Source: Bacteroidota bacterium (GTDB lineage: Bacteria; Bacteroidota; Bacteroidia; Chitinophagales; JADIYW01). Taken from it: a stretch of DNA of 64,000 nucleotides. Shown in pieces: positions 8,248-17,982 of the stretch. The stretch covers positions 48,681 to 112,680 of the forward strand of contig JADIYW010000012.1 of assembly GCA_016705125.1 (NCBI GenBank), read 5' to 3'. The translations under genes were made by a program, and so were the position numbers. The notes under the pieces are model-generated. The model did no database searches, was not told the DNA's origin, and was given only the letters and a program-made list of their open reading frames with translations. How positions within the stretch are numbered: position 1 is the stretch's first letter; the number at the start of each line of letters is the position of its first letter.

Positions 8248-10797
8248 TTATTTGTTTTTACAATATTGTTTTAGGGCTGCCTTTGCATCCTCATAGCCCA
8301 TTTCTGCTGCCTTTAGAAAATCCTGACATGCGCCTATTTCATCGCCTGATTTTTGTTTTGAATAGCCTCTGTCGAAATATGCTTCTGCAAAATCAGGTTT
8401 CATAGCTATGGTTTTGTTGTGGTCTTCAATAGCGCCAGCATAATCTTTTAATCCTTCCTTAGCATTTCCTCTGTAGGTGTATGCTTCTGGTATTTTTGGA
8501 TTTATTTCTAATGCTTTGTCATAATCGGCAATGGCTTCCTTAAATTTAAACAAATAAATCAAAGCATTTCCGCGCATTAAATAGGCTTTATAATACTGAG
8601 GATTAAGTTCAATTGCTTTATTAAAATCGACAATCGCTCCTTTTGGGTCTCCTAAATAGAATTTTGTACCGCCTCTATTTACATAAGCCTCAACAAAATT
8701 AGGATCCATTTCTAACGCTTTATTATAGTCTTTTCGCGCTTCTTTTTCATCACCCAAATTGCTTTTTGCAATACCTCTATTATTATAAACTTTTGCATTG
8801 TCTTTTAGCAATTCTAGCGCTTTATCAAAATCTCTGATAGCCAATGAATCTTTTTGTAGCGTAAAATTGCATATTCCTCGACCATTATAGGCCGCACCAA
8901 AATAGGGGTCTAATTCAATAGCTTTATCAAAATCAAGGATGGCTGCATCGGTTTCTTCTAAAACAAATTTTGAGGCACCTCTTGCATTGTAAGGTTCCGG
9001 GTAATTTGGGTCAAGAGAAATAGCTTTGTCAAAATCCTGAATTGCAATTTTGTCTTTTTCAAGTTTACTATTTGAATTACCACGACCATAATAAGCCATC
9101 GGTAAGGTTGGGTCGATTGAAATGGCTTTTTCAAAATCTTGAATGGCAGCTGTTTCTTCCTTCATATTGCTTTTTGCTAGCCCACGCCCACTATAGGCAA
9201 TCGCCGAATTGGCATCAATACTTATTACTTTCGAAAAATCGGAAATTGCACCTAAATCATCTTTTGTCGCACTTTTTGAAAGCCCACGTCCAATAAGTGC
9301 ATTTACATAATTTGGCTGTATTGCTAAAGCAGAACTATAGTCAATAATTGCACTTAAATCTTCTCTTAATTTAGATTTTGCAAATCCTTTTTCATAAAAT
9401 GCTTCATAATGATTAGGATTAAGTACTACTGTTTTGTCAAAATCAATAATGGCTGCTTTGTATTCTTTTAGATTTGATTTTGCTTTTCCTCTGTAGAAAA
9501 AGGCATCAGTATAACTTGTATTTAAAGAAATAGCCTTGTCGAAATCAGAAATGGCTATTTTTTCAGCTTTCAAAAAAAGGTTGGCGAATCCTCTTCCGAA
9601 ATAAGCAGTAGATTGATTTGGGTTAATAGCAATGGCTTGGTTAAAGTCTAAAATGGCTAAATCATATTTCTTTAATTGATTTTGAGCAAAGCCTCGACCA
9701 CTGAATGCTTCTTCTAATTTTCCGTTTATTTCAATTGCTTTATTGAAATCAGCTATAGATATTTCGTAATTTTTTAGTTTGTTATTCGAATTTCCTTTTC
9801 CTAAATAGGCCTCCCCAAGTTTTGGATTTAAGGCAATAGCATTATCAAAATTTGTGATGGCTTCTACTTCTTTTAGTAAAATGCTATTTGTTTTCCCCAA
9901 TCCTAGGTGCGCTTCTGCATTTTTTGGGTTTAAAACGATTGCTTTTGCAAAATCAGCTTTTGCTGCATCAAATAATAAAAGGTTTAAATTTGCTTTTCCT
10001 CGGCCAATAAATGCATCAGTATAATTTGGGTTTAATGAAATTGCTTTATCAAAATCAAGTACAGCACCCTGATTGTCATCACTTAGTAATTTTGAAACAC
10101 CTCGACTGTTGTATGCCTTTGCAAAGTTAGGATTTATTCGAATGGCTTCATTAAAATCCTGGATAGAACCACCATAATTTTTTAAATTCCTTTTGGAAAC
10201 CCCTCTATTATTTAAAGCATCTGAATACCTAGGATTTATTTCTATTGCTTTATCATAATCAATAATACTGCCTTCATAATCTCCGGTAATCGTTTTTACA
10301 ACACCTCTATTATTATATGCATCCGCAATTTTTGGATTTATTTCTATAGCTTTTGAGTAATCTTCTAATGCGTTTTTGTAATTTTTTAGGTTAAAATAGC
10401 AAACACCTCTATTGCTGAATGCTTCGGAATAGTCTGCTTTTAATTCAATTGCTTTGGATAAATCAGAAATGGCAGTTTCATATTTTTCCAACGATTGATA
10501 CGAAAATCCTCTATTGTTGTATGCCGTTGCGGATTTAGGATTTAATGTTATTGCCTTATTTAAATCGACAATTGCAGCTTCGAATTCGCCGATTGAATTT
10601 TTAGCACTTCCTCTATTAATATATGCTTCAGTAAAATTTGGATTTTTATCCAATACTTTATTGTATTCTACAATTGCGCCTGCAAAATCACCTGAACTAG
10701 CCTTTTGAAGACCTTGTTTGAAATTATAATCCGAGTTTTGTCCAAAGCCTAAAAAAAGGATAAAGATTAAAAAACTGGTGCCAACTAATTTTTTCAT
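8248..10797 (-). CDS. very long tetratricopeptide-repeat protein
   Basis: A signal peptide (MKKLVGTSFLIFILFLGFGQ) is followed by almost nothing but TPR units of 34 residues, about 23 in number, each close to NRGxAKxxLxDYxxAIxDFDKAIxLNP. The protein from this start is about 849 residues. I place the start at the ATG ending at 10797, since it opens the signal peptide; an in-frame ATG ten codons upstream adds only polar residues. The repeats should form a superhelical solenoid in the periplasm, acting as a protein-binding scaffold; no enzymatic domain is visible. A minus-strand TATTATTGC just upstream may be its -7 element. Confidence 0.9.
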   Translation of the reverse strand: MKKLVGTSFLIFILFLGFGQNSDYNFKQGLQKASSGDFAGAIVEYNKVLDKNPNFTEAYINRGSAKNSIGEFEAAIVDLNKAITLNPKSATAYNNRGFSYQSLEKYETAISDLSKAIELKADYSEAFSNRGVCYFNLKNYKNALEDYSKAIEINPKIADAYNNRGVVKTITGDYEGSIIDYDKAIEINPRYSDALNNRGVSKRNLKNYGGSIQDFNEAIRINPNFAKAYNSRGVSKLLSDDNQGAVLDFDKAISLNPNYTDAFIGRGKANLNLLLFDAAKADFAKAIVLNPKNAEAHLGLGKTNSILLKEVEAITNFDNAIALNPKLGEAYLGKGNSNNKLKNYEISIADFNKAIEINGKLEEAFSGRGFAQNQLKKYDLAILDFNQAIAINPNQSTAYFGRGFANLFLKAEKIAISDFDKAISLNTSYTDAFFYRGKAKSNLKEYKAAIIDFDKTVVLNPNHYEAFYEKGFAKSKLREDLSAIIDYSSALAIQPNYVNALIGRGLSKSATKDDLGAISDFSKVISIDANSAIAYSGRGLAKSNMKEETAAIQDFEKAISIDPTLPMAYYGRGNSNSKLEKDKIAIQDFDKAISLDPNYPEPYNARGASKFVLEETDAAILDFDKAIELDPYFGAAYNGRGICNFTLQKDSLAIRDFDKALELLKDNAKVYNNRGIAKSNLGDEKEARKDYNKALEMDPNFVEAYVNRGGTKFYLGDPKGAIVDFNKAIELNPQYYKAYLMRGNALIYLFKFKEAIADYDKALEINPKIPEAYTYRGNAKEGLKDYAGAIEDHNKTIAMKPDFAEAYFDRGYSKQKSGDEIGACQDFLKAAEMGYEDAKAALKQYCKNK

Positions 10798-10970
10798 TAA
10801 AAAAGATTTATTTATGCAATAATACAAAATTCTTGCCTAACACTTTATAATGTATCTTTTTAAAGATTTAATTTTAGAAAAATTATGTTTAAACCAAAAA
10901 ATCTTCTGAATATTTTAAAAACAAATTCTTTGATTTTATTGGAGTTAAATGTGAATGTTTGATTTTATAG

Positions 10971-12365
10971 TTATTCTAAATACTCTGAGAGTTTGTTTTT
11001 TAATTCTTGTCTTGCAGCCTCGCTTTCTTTGGTTTTAGAGAATAAATGGGTGGTTTGAATAGTTCTGTCCAAAAAAAACTGCCCATTTAATTTTCCAGCT
11101 TCTGTCGAACTAGCCAACCAATTGATTGTGTCAGCACCTTCTTCTGGAGTTCTTAATATATGTTTTGTGATTTTGTAAAAAACAGGCAGAGCCGTCACTA
11201 CTCCAGGAGTATCTGCCCAACCGGGATGCATTGAATTAAAGGTATAATTTTTCGAATTATATTCCTTTGCCCAAAGTTCTGTAAGTATTACCAAACCTCT
11301 TTTGCAATTAGCATAGGCAATACTTCCATTGTACGGGTTTGAAATATTATTCAAATTTTTCAAGTCTAATTTTTGACTATACATTCCACCTGAGGAAATA
11401 TTTATAACCCTACAGTTTAGAGAAAATATAGGTATCAACCGTTCTGTAAAAATAAATGGAGATAAAAGCAATAGAGCAAAACTCTGTTCTATTCCTTCGC
11501 TTGTAATTTGTCGTTCATTAAATAAAGCACCTGCATTATTAATTAAAACATCAATATTTTTTTTCTGCTCGATCATTTTTTTGGTTAATGATTTTACCTC
11601 TGAAATAATAGCCAAATCACAGTATTCGATATTGATATTTTTATTACCCGTTTTTTCTATTAATTCTTTTTTTAGCGCCTCTCCCTTTACTTTATTTCTA
11701 ACCACTAATGTTAAATGAGCACCTTTTTGAGCCATTTCGATAGCTGTTGCCAGTCCAATTCCAGAAGTAGCACCCGTTATAACAATATGTTTTCCAGTAA
11801 TAGAGGCAGAGTTTGGGTGCCAAGTGTCTTTTGCATTATTAAAACCATATTTCGAGAATTTCCAAATTTTTGGTAAAATTAGTCTGTCTAATAAATTAGA
11901 GGTAGGAGAGGAAGAGTAATTATCCTGAAGCGCAATTTTTAAATTATCAATAGTGGTAAATCCATTCTCTATTATTTTATTTTTCATCAAAGGCAGAAAT
12001 TTACTCATAAGCCCACTGAATTCAATAGTGGCATGCCAGTTAATTTGGGTTTGGTTTTCATCTATTTTTGTCATTTTAATGGTGTCTACAGCAGTAAAAT
12101 GCTTGCTTTCTCCTTTTAAAATTGCTAAATTGGGGAAATCATATTCCATTATTTCGTATTCCATAGGTATGGTTTGGAAGCCGAATTTTAAATTCACTAA
12201 AAATTTAGTTCCTACATCAACTTTTCCTTCACTAATTTTTTGCGACGATGAAATAGTTTGATCCCATTCCCAAATAGTGGAGAAATTGGTTGTGTATTCA
12301 AAACAATCAATGATGTTTCTTTCAACGGAAAAGGTTTTTTCCATTTCTAAATTTTTATTGCTCAT
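10971..12365 (-). CDS. SRPBCC domain fused to short-chain dehydrogenase/reductase
   Basis: The 464-residue protein joins two modules. Residues 1 to about 150 resemble an SRPBCC/polyketide-cyclase ligand-binding domain (VERNIIDCFEYTTNFSTIWEWD ends in a hydrophobic beta sheet). Residues 190-464 form a classical Rossmann SDR with TGATSGIG at 197-204, NNAG at 276-279, Ser325 in ISSGG, and the catalytic Tyr351 and Lys355 (YANCK). The NAD(P)-dependent half resembles the DHRS/WWOX-like group acting on lipid-like or hydrophobic alcohols and ketones. The front domain may deliver such a substrate. The gene is monocistronic; TACCTTTAA on the minus strand upstream resembles a -7 element. Confidence 0.85.
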   Translation of the reverse strand: MSNKNLEMEKTFSVERNIIDCFEYTTNFSTIWEWDQTISSSQKISEGKVDVGTKFLVNLKFGFQTIPMEYEIMEYDFPNLAILKGESKHFTAVDTIKMTKIDENQTQINWHATIEFSGLMSKFLPLMKNKIIENGFTTIDNLKIALQDNYSSSPTSNLLDRLILPKIWKFSKYGFNNAKDTWHPNSASITGKHIVITGATSGIGLATAIEMAQKGAHLTLVVRNKVKGEALKKELIEKTGNKNINIEYCDLAIISEVKSLTKKMIEQKKNIDVLINNAGALFNERQITSEGIEQSFALLLLSPFIFTERLIPIFSLNCRVINISSGGMYSQKLDLKNLNNISNPYNGSIAYANCKRGLVILTELWAKEYNSKNYTFNSMHPGWADTPGVVTALPVFYKITKHILRTPEEGADTINWLASSTEAGKLNGQFFLDRTIQTTHLFSKTKESEAARQELKNKLSEYLE

Positions 12366-12571
12366 TTAGGCTTGGTTGAAATTGTTTTATTAATAAATTA
12401 GTATAGATGTCATTAGTTTAAAGGTAATAAATTAGCAAGCATAATTAAATGAATTATAGTGGAAACTAAATTTTTAAAAAATTGAAATTTATATTTGAAT
12501 AACAAAAATATTTAAGGATTGTTTATCCTTTCAGCTTTAAAAAGAGTATAAAATTGCAAATAGAAGTTTTC

Positions 12572-14407
12572 TTAATTGCGAATAAATTTACGAGAAATCA
12601 TTTGTTTTTCTGTTTGGATATTAATCAAAAATATTCCCTTAGGTAGCGAAGAAATGTCAACTTTAATTAAATCACTTTTTGATGGGATATCGTTTATTTC
12701 CAAAAATATTTTACCTAAAATATCATAAACCGAAAGCGTTTTTATATCCGCTTTTTGATTTAGTTTAATGTTAATAAAATCATTAGAAACTGGATTAGGA
12801 AATATATTAAAATCGAATAGATTTGAAATATTTGGATTGGAGATGGTTATATCTCTGGGTGTATACAATATATCAATTGTATCTGAAGGTAAAAAAATGG
12901 TGTCGCCAGTAATGTAGGTGGTATCAAAAACATAATTTATTGTAGAAGAATATACCCAACCTGTGTCAGGAATAAAAATTGAATCTATTGTAATTATGCT
13001 ATCAATAAAAGTGTAAATTGTATCAGTAGGTTTAATAAAAGTATCAGCTTCAATTATATATGTACCTGGTAAACAATCAAAAATTTCTCCTTCTTCATCA
13101 GTATCAACGGTTTCTGAAGTTTCTAATGAATAATTATTTAAGATGCAAAAATGTTTATTTTCTACTTCCTGATTGTTGATTATTTTTTTCATAAACTCTG
13201 CACCAACTGAAAGACAACTTTGAATTTTCTTTTCTTGGTCATAAAATTCTCTTAAGCCAGTTTCGTGTCCAAGACATTTATAAGAATACAAATTTATATT
13301 TGGATTGTTTTCGGGATTTGCAATGATTTTATTATAAATACTATGTGAACCATATATATCCATGTATTTTGGTTGTGTTAATCCATTGTATAAGGAAGTA
13401 TCGTACAATAGGTTTCCATAATTATAGGGTACAATGGAGTCCAAATCGCCCTGAAATAATAATAAGGGAGTCTTCTCGCCTTGGTTAAAGTTTATGTTTT
13501 CTAAATTTATAATGCCACCAGCTAAAGTAATTATACCAGCTACTTTTATTTCATTTTTATAGCCCTGAGAACCACCAAATTCATCCAATCCTCCAAAAGC
13601 AGGGTCGTTCTTTAGTTTAATACTTGTAATTGGATTTTTTGTATTAGCCAATTCCTGCGCACCATAAACAGCATTTATGGCATTTATTCCACCGGTACTA
13701 ATTCCAAAATAAAAAACTTTGTCTGGGTCTATTTTTAAAGCGGTACTCGTGTCGTTCCAATTCAAAATCATACGATGGCAAGCTCTAAAATCTTGTACAT
13801 TTCGGTAATGAGACTCCATAATTGAAAACTCTTCCCCATAATTTGAATTTAAATAATTTTCATAACATCTTCTAAAAACGGTATCACTTTCATCCACAAA
13901 CCCTGATCTTCCAGCATTCCAACCCATTCTATAGCTCATATTGAAAACAACAAATCCTCGATCTGCATAGTATTTACTTATTGTTTTACTAGTTAAATTT
14001 CCTCTTGTATCTTCATTATATGGATTCAGTCCTCCTCCATGTTGAAAAATAATTACAGGTCTAGCTGTACAAGAATCAGCACTTATTTTGGGAGAATAAA
14101 CATCCATATAAATATTCCAAAAAACCTCATTTAAAGAGTCGGGTTTATAGCTATTATATCTCGCAGGAAAACAATAATCTGGGGCAAGCGGCAGTTTACC
14201 CCATTGTTTGTTTATCGTAAATTTAGCATAGGAAATATCTTTAAAAATGGCAGTTTTGCCCTTAAAAACGGGACAAGTAAATCGTTCTTCATAATTGCAA
14301 CCTATACGAATTGGGGTTTGACTACATTGGGCGAAGCAGGATGATTTATTCATCATTAGGAAGGACTTGCAGAAGCAGAAAAATATTACTATTTTCAACT
14401 TTTTCAT
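12572..14407 (-). CDS. secreted alpha/beta hydrolase with type IX (Por) sorting domain
   Basis: The protein is about 611 residues from the ATG at 14407, chosen because it opens the signal peptide MKKLKIVIFFCFC. The hydrolase core shows an oxyanion loop (FQHGGGLNPY), a nucleophile elbow GISTGG, an Asp in FQGDLDSIVP and a His in CLGHETG, as in carboxylesterase-type enzymes. A Thr/Asp/Ile-rich linker follows. The last 80 residues (FNIFPNPVSNDFINIKL to KFIRN) match the T9SS C-terminal sorting domain, so the enzyme should be exported across the outer membrane and anchored or released. The natural ester substrate is unknown. Confidence 0.87.
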   Translation of the reverse strand: MKKLKIVIFFCFCKSFLMMNKSSCFAQCSQTPIRIGCNYEERFTCPVFKGKTAIFKDISYAKFTINKQWGKLPLAPDYCFPARYNSYKPDSLNEVFWNIYMDVYSPKISADSCTARPVIIFQHGGGLNPYNEDTRGNLTSKTISKYYADRGFVVFNMSYRMGWNAGRSGFVDESDTVFRRCYENYLNSNYGEEFSIMESHYRNVQDFRACHRMILNWNDTSTALKIDPDKVFYFGISTGGINAINAVYGAQELANTKNPITSIKLKNDPAFGGLDEFGGSQGYKNEIKVAGIITLAGGIINLENINFNQGEKTPLLLFQGDLDSIVPYNYGNLLYDTSLYNGLTQPKYMDIYGSHSIYNKIIANPENNPNINLYSYKCLGHETGLREFYDQEKKIQSCLSVGAEFMKKIINNQEVENKHFCILNNYSLETSETVDTDEEGEIFDCLPGTYIIEADTFIKPTDTIYTFIDSIITIDSIFIPDTGWVYSSTINYVFDTTYITGDTIFLPSDTIDILYTPRDITISNPNISNLFDFNIFPNPVSNDFINIKLNQKADIKTLSVYDILGKIFLEINDIPSKSDLIKVDISSLPKGIFLINIQTEKQMISRKFIRN

Positions 14408-14595
14408 AATAATTGGGCTAATTTTTATAAAAAATAATAAACGAAAGTATGACAAAATTAATTACGAATTATATGTTTAATTTATAAAAACATAAATTTG
14501 TTTTTTTATTTACAATTATCTAATAGGCTATAAATTTTTAAACAAATAAAGATAAAAGTTAATGTATTGAAAATCAATATTTCACCATCTTTAAC

Positions 14596-14603
14596 TACTT
14601 TTG
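14596..14603 (+). promoter_or_regulatory. -7 promoter element TACTTTTG, leaderless layout
   Basis: TACTTTTG matches TAnnTTTG and lies only four bases before the ATG at 14608. A transcript begun at the usual distance would start at or next to the start codon. Confidence 0.65.
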
Positions 14604-14607
14604 TGTA

Positions 14608-15213
14608 ATGAATACCTATAAATATATTTGCTTATATTTTTTTTTATTAATTTTTTGTACTGCAAAAAGTCAACAAAAAGACACTTCCTTGTATTTAAAT
14701 AAGCGGATTAGTTTTTACCAAACGGGATTTCAATTTGGAATGCCATTCCAAAACGAACAACTGCCTGAAGGGAAGTATATTCCTATTATGTTACAAGCCA
14801 ATTTGGACTTTTGGATTAGAAGAAAAAACCTAACAATTAATGCAAAACATAAATTTTTTGTTTACCTCGAACCTTATTTTAATCCAATAAAAATAAAAAA
14901 CAATTCGCCAAGTTTTGAAGTAGGAAGTAATATTGGATTCAAGTATGCTTATTGTTTTAACGACATAAATTCTATTAGAGTAAATATCGGAAGTGGGCCA
15001 CAATACCAGGCCTTCGAATCTTTACAACAGTCTGGAGGTTTTATTTTTTCAGATAATTTTGGGATTGCATATCAGCACAATTTTGCCACTCATCCATTGT
15101 ATGTAAATATTGGTTATCGTTTCAGGCATATTTCAAATTTAGATTTACAGCTACCCAACAAAGGAATTGACACACATTTTCTTGTTTTAGGGTTTGGGTG
15201 GAGGAAAGTTTAA
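14608..15213 (+). CDS. acyloxyacyl hydrolase / PagL-like lipid A deacylase
   Basis: A 201-residue outer-membrane beta-barrel protein with a signal peptide (to about residue 21). The C-terminal strand carries the PagL-type active-site region RFRHISNLDL-QLPNKGID, with His174 and Ser176 at the expected H-x-S-N positions. PagL removes the 3-O acyl chain of lipid A in the outer membrane. The third catalytic residue (Glu in PagL) is not obvious by eye, since Asp188 stands near that position. The function is inferred from the family. Confidence 0.82.
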   Translation: MNTYKYICLYFFLLIFCTAKSQQKDTSLYLNKRISFYQTGFQFGMPFQNEQLPEGKYIPIMLQANLDFWIRRKNLTINAKHKFFVYLEPYFNPIKIKNNSPSFEVGSNIGFKYAYCFNDINSIRVNIGSGPQYQAFESLQQSGGFIFSDNFGIAYQHNFATHPLYVNIGYRFRHISNLDLQLPNKGIDTHFLVLGFGWRKV

Positions 15214-15309
15214 ACCAAATTTCTTTTATCAATATTGAGTTTAACGTTATGTTTTCCTAAATTATTGAAAAAGTAAGTATTTTAAATAAAATAGATGGGC
15301 TTTGCTTTT

Positions 15310-15317
15310 TATCTTTG
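15310..15317 (+). promoter_or_regulatory. -7 promoter element TATCTTTG of the ompA-tatC operon
   Basis: TATCTTTG followed by C fits the Bacteroidota -7 element and lies 14 bases before the GTG at 15332. This argues against the in-frame TTG at 15302, which would lie upstream of the transcription start. Confidence 0.7.
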
Positions 15318-15331
15318 CAAAAAAAAATAAA

Positions 15332-16360
15332 GTGAGATATAATATTTTTATAATTGGCTGTTTAGCAATGTTGTTTTTTACGGCATGTGTGCCACAACGA
15401 AAATATCAAGATTTGATGGATAAATATTATGCCATCGAAGGGGAAAGAACCAAAGCTATCGACGAAAGCAAATCAGCAATTGATGATTATGAATTTTGCA
15501 AGAAGGAATACCAAATTTTATTGACCCAATTAAAAGCAAAACAAAACGATTCGTCCTCACTTGCTTTAACCATTAATGGATTAAGGAATGAGTTGGCTAA
15601 TTTAAAATCGGAGCATGAAATAGAAATTGAGCGAAATAAAGACAAATTGAATGACGCCAATCAGCAAAATCAATTATCTACAGCCCAATTGATTCAGAAA
15701 GAAGTAGAGTTGCAACGCAAGGAATTGGAAATTTCGAAGAAAGAAGCCGAACTAGCACTCAAGCAAATGGCAATGGATAAGGTAAGCATGCAAAATGCCG
15801 ATTTGGACAAAGGATTGAAAGATCGAGAAAAGAAAATAGCTGATTTGGAAGCCCTACTAAATGAGCAAAAAAAGAAATCGGAAGAGTTAAAAGCAAAAAT
15901 TGTAGAAGCATTTACCAAATTTTCGTCGGCAGACATAAAAGTAGAAAATAAAAATGGTAAAATTTATGTTTCGCTTTCTGAGAAATTATTGTTCAAGTCG
16001 GGTAGCACAACCGTAGATCCTATCGGAGTAGAAGCACTGGGCAAATTGGCTGAAGTAATAAAAGCAAATCCCAGTTTGAATGTACTAGTAGAAGGACACA
16101 CCGACAATGTGCCACTTAGCGGAACAGGGTCGATAAAAGACAATTGGGATTTAAGTGTGCTTAGGGCAACATCAATCGTGCGTATCCTTACATGGAAATA
16201 TAGTGTGTCACCTATTCAAGTAATTGCATCGGGTAGAGGCGAACATTTTCCAATTGATACAAATACCACCACCGAAGGCAAAGCAAAAAATAGAAGAACA
16301 GAAATTATCCTTTCACCAAATTTGGACAATTTGATGGATATATTGCACGACAATAAATAA
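15332..16360 (+). CDS. OmpA-family lipoprotein with long coiled coil
   Basis: About 342 residues from a GTG start. The signal ends in a lipobox (LFFTAC-VPQRKYQD), giving a lipid-anchored protein. Residues about 30-195 are a continuous charged coiled coil, and the C-terminal 120 residues are an OmpA/MotB peptidoglycan-binding domain (VEGHTDNVPL, NWDLSVLRA, GRGEHFPI, RRTEIIL). It should tether the outer membrane or an assembly to peptidoglycan. The start was set by the promoter element just upstream. tatC follows after five bases, so the two share an operon. Confidence 0.88.
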   Translation: MRYNIFIIGCLAMLFFTACVPQRKYQDLMDKYYAIEGERTKAIDESKSAIDDYEFCKKEYQILLTQLKAKQNDSSSLALTINGLRNELANLKSEHEIEIERNKDKLNDANQQNQLSTAQLIQKEVELQRKELEISKKEAELALKQMAMDKVSMQNADLDKGLKDREKKIADLEALLNEQKKKSEELKAKIVEAFTKFSSADIKVENKNGKIYVSLSEKLLFKSGSTTVDPIGVEALGKLAEVIKANPSLNVLVEGHTDNVPLSGTGSIKDNWDLSVLRATSIVRILTWKYSVSPIQVIASGRGEHFPIDTNTTTEGKAKNRRTEIILSPNLDNLMDILHDNK

Positions 16361-16365
16361 TAAGC

Positions 16366-17190
16366 GTGGGCGAGGATATAGAGAAAGAAATAGCGAAAGA
16401 CGAAATGTCGTTTTTCGACCATATCGATGTGCTGCGTTGGCATATTATGCGGTCGGCTATAGCAATATTGGTATTTTCAATTGCGGCTTTTGTCTTTCAT
16501 CGCCAAATATTCGATACCGTACTTTTTGGATTATTAAAAGAAGATTTTCCTACCTATAAATTATTGTGCTACCTCTCCGATAATTATCCTGGTTTTGAAG
16601 GAATGTGTATTAAGGGCATGAACCTAACGGTTATAAATGTGGATGTAGCAGGGCAGTTTTCGGCAGCTATGAGTTTATCATTGCTTACAGGATTCATCGC
16701 CTCTTTTCCTTATGTTTTTTGGGAGTTTTGGCGCTTTGTCAAGCCCGGATTAAAGCAAAGTGAAGTTGCAAAATCTGCAGGAATTATCTTTTGGACTACG
16801 CTTTTATTTGTATTGGGTTGTCTGTTCGGTTATTTTCTCATGGCGCCCTTTTCTATTGGTTTTTTGAGCGAGTTTTCCATATCCGAAAAGGTGGCAAACA
16901 ATATTACATTGGCCAATTATGTAGGATTTGTGAATACCTCGGTAATGTCGTGCGGTATCGTATTCGAACTGCCTATTTTATCTTATTTCCTTACTAAAGT
17001 TGGGCTTATAACACCAGAATTCCTGCGTGCACACCGCAAGGAATCGATTTTGGCAAACTTGATTTTATCAGCCATCATTACACCCGGCGATGTTAGCAGT
17101 CAATTGATTGTAGCATTCCCTATATTTATTTTATACGAAATAAGTATCCTCATTTCCGCTTGGGTGAATAAGAGCAACGTTAAGATTTAA
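16366..17190 (+). CDS. tatC: Sec-independent (twin-arginine) translocase subunit TatC
   Basis: A 274-residue inner-membrane protein with six predicted segments. The N-terminal MSFFDHIDVLRWHIMRSA and the central FPYVFWEFWRFVKPGL are TatC signatures, including the conserved F-x-F/W-x-F-V-PGL region that binds the twin-arginine signal. The start is GTG, five bases after the preceding stop. TatA/B homologues are not in this window. A dispersed repeat follows 19 bases after the stop. Confidence 0.96.
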   Translation: MGEDIEKEIAKDEMSFFDHIDVLRWHIMRSAIAILVFSIAAFVFHRQIFDTVLFGLLKEDFPTYKLLCYLSDNYPGFEGMCIKGMNLTVINVDVAGQFSAAMSLSLLTGFIASFPYVFWEFWRFVKPGLKQSEVAKSAGIIFWTTLLFVLGCLFGYFLMAPFSIGFLSEFSISEKVANNITLANYVGFVNTSVMSCGIVFELPILSYFLTKVGLITPEFLRAHRKESILANLILSAIITPGDVSSQLIVAFPIFILYEISILISAWVNKSNVKI

Positions 17191-17208
17191 ATTTATAAAC
17201 ATGTTTTT

Positions 17209-17298
17209 GGGCATGTCCGTTCGTACCTCACGGTCGGGCTATCGCTTCAAGTCCTCACTCCTTCGTCGTTGCGGGCTTTCCGCTCTATCCCTCATGCA
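17209..17298 (+). repeat. dispersed GC-rich intergenic repeat, copy 2
   Basis: Begins GGGCATGTCC and ends ATCCCTCATGC, with exactly complementary arms GCATG (17211-17215) and CATGC (17293-17297). Shares CAAGTCCTC and CGGGCTTTCCGCTCTATCC blocks with copy 1. Relative to copy 1 the arms carry G-to-A and the matching C-to-T change, preserving pairing. It lies between tatC and rpiB. Confidence 0.8.
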
Positions 17299-17422
17299 AG
17301 TACAATTCAGATTTAGGATTTCTGATTCCAAATTTGGTATTTCAAACCTTTTCCAATTTTTTCCAAGAACAAAGAGATTTCACCCAAAAACCTACTTCTT
17401 TCACTCTGCTGCTCAAAATTAA

Positions 17423-17454
17423 TTTGCTACTATACTTAGTTTAGTATACTTTTG
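17423..17454 (+). promoter_or_regulatory. promoter of rpiB
   Basis: TTTG at 17423-17426 is followed after 20 bases by TACTTTTG at 17447-17454, the full Bacteroidota consensus, 14 bases before the rpiB start. Confidence 0.78.
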
Positions 17455-17468
17455 TACAAAAAGCAACA

Positions 17469-17906
17469 ATGATACCAATAGCAGCCGACCATGCGGGTTA
17501 CGAAATGAAAGAATTTTTAGAAGCAAGTTTGCGAAGTGAAAATTTTTTGGTAAACGATTTGGGTACTTTCTCCGATGGGTCTGTTGATTATCCCGACTAT
17601 GCGCACCAATTGGCACAATTTATTAACAACCAGCATGCTGAAAAGGGCATTTTGTTGTGTGGAAGTGCAAATGGTGTAGCTATTACAGCCAACAAACATT
17701 CGGGTATTCGAGCAGCCATTTGTTGGACAAATGAAATTGCGGAATTAGCTCGAATGCATAATGATGCTAATGTAATATGTATTCCCGCTCGATATGTAAG
17801 CAAAGAATTGGCACTTGAAATGGTTCATACCTTTTTAAATACACCTTTTGAGGGTGGACGACATCAGAAAAGAGTGAATAAGATAGAGGTGAGAGGCGGA
17901 ATTTGA
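17469..17906 (+). CDS. rpiB: ribose 5-phosphate isomerase B
   Basis: The 145-residue enzyme interconverts ribose 5-phosphate and ribulose 5-phosphate in the pentose phosphate pathway. The family signatures are in order: IPIAADHAGYEMKEFL, DYPDYAHQLA, the active-site loop LLCGSANGVAITANK with the catalytic Cys, and GIRAAICW. The loop has Ala where most homologues have Gly (CGSGNG or CGTGIG), a minor change. It has its own promoter and stands alone. Confidence 0.95.
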   Translation: MIPIAADHAGYEMKEFLEASLRSENFLVNDLGTFSDGSVDYPDYAHQLAQFINNQHAEKGILLCGSANGVAITANKHSGIRAAICWTNEIAELARMHNDANVICIPARYVSKELALEMVHTFLNTPFEGGRHQKRVNKIEVRGGI

Positions 17907-17982
17907 GATTTTAGAATGGTTGTTAAGTTAATGAGTTATCAAGTTATTGGTAATTTGGTTTTTCTTATTCATTTAACTTTCA

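Noticed and set aside
9042..9296. Plus-strand open frame inside the TPR gene
   Set aside because: Antisense shadow of a repetitive coding region; no ribosome site or motif.
17201..17422. Plus-strand open frame through the GC-rich repeat
   Set aside because: It begins at the repeat and has Ser/Arg-rich composition caused by the repeat; copies 1 and 3 do not keep the frame.
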